Assembly: GCA_963719485.1 (NCBI GenBank) | Contig: OY970387.1 | Coordinates: forward strand, 1,054,001 to 1,118,000 | Reading direction: 5' to 3' | DNA length: 64,000 bases | From: Bog-473 sp963719485 | GTDB lineage: Bacteria > Actinomycetota > Acidimicrobiia > Acidimicrobiales > RAAP-2 | Shown here: positions 63,904 through 64,000 of the stretch, piece after piece | Position numbering within the stretch: the stretch's first letter is position 1 | Layout: each line of letters begins with the position of its first letter | Made by a program: the position numbers and the translations under genes | The notes under the pieces: generated by a model | Seen by the model: only the letters and a program-made list of their open reading frames with translations | Told to the model about the DNA's origin: nothing | Databases searched by the model: none

Positions 63904-64000
63904 GGGACAGGACCATCGGCCTGCCAGGCGGCGCACCCGGCCCCGACGGCGTCAAGGGCGGCCCGGGCCAAGCGGGCACCCCACCGCGAGCGCGGGCCGC
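63900..64000 (-). CDS. C-terminal end of an upstream gene in the cobalamin operon (partial)
   Basis: The last 32 codons of a minus-strand gene run in from the right edge and end with TGA at 63902-63900, overlapping the cobU start. The visible peptide (WGARLARAALDAVGAGCAAW within it) is not enough to name the protein. Its coupling to cobU makes a cobalamin role likely. Confidence 0.6.
   Translation of the reverse strand, partial: GPRSRWGARLARAALDAVGAGCAAWQADGPVP

Overview
The window is high-GC DNA from an actinobacterium. Supporting signs are a mycobacterial-type SOS box in front of recA, the rimO-pgsA-cinA-recA neighbourhood, GTG starts and long translationally coupled operons. The class Acidimicrobiia is plausible, but this is only an impression from the protein sequences.

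Three regions are visible. (1) Positions 1-13,903 are chromosomal, mostly on the minus strand: a SAM methyltransferase cut by the window edge, recA with an SOS box, two tandem exported paralogs, a macrodomain hydrolase, a GT39/GT2-GtrA cell-envelope glycosylation pair behind an OmpR-type two-component system, then cinA, pgsA, rimO (with one frameshift) and tRNA-Ser(GCT). (2) Positions 13,859-47,269 are an integrated island of about 33.4 kb, bounded by a perfect 45-bp direct repeat that is the 5' half of tRNA-Ser. (3) Positions 47,270-64,000 are chromosomal again: a fossil integrase, a universal stress protein, an MFS pump with a divergent TetR regulator, a DUF4331 group, an exported SurE-like protein, a DoxX-like membrane protein, and a tightly coupled cobalamin (B12) operon.

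The left end of the island is its mobility module: a tyrosine integrase, a DndB-like protein, a fossil integrase 3' end, iteron-like repeats, an excisionase and a D5-family primase-helicase. A second excisionase-like gene and a small conserved actinobacterial protein sit at the right end. Between them lies a dense collection of probable anti-phage modules in visibly lower-GC DNA: (a) an operon of PD-(D/E)XK-like protein, HhH-GPD/endonuclease III-like glycosylase and DUF6884 protein; (b) an operon of a 302-aa unknown, a PIN toxin and a DnaN-like sliding clamp; (c) a large AlbA_2 (Schlafen-type) protein convergent with a TIR protein, next to another nuclease-like protein; (d) a class 1 DISARM locus (drmD-drmMI-extra PD-(D/E)XK gene-drmA-drmB-drmC). 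The helicase genes drmD and drmA each carry several single-base frameshifts; drmMI, drmB and drmC read through.

A tRNA-Gly(CCC) beside a decayed excisionase inside the island, plus integrase fossils at 16.9 kb and 47.5 kb, indicates repeated integration and loss at this locus. The least familiar arrangements are the PIN-toxin/sliding-clamp operon (23.2-25.6 kb) and the nuclease/glycosylase/DUF6884 operon (20.2-22.9 kb).
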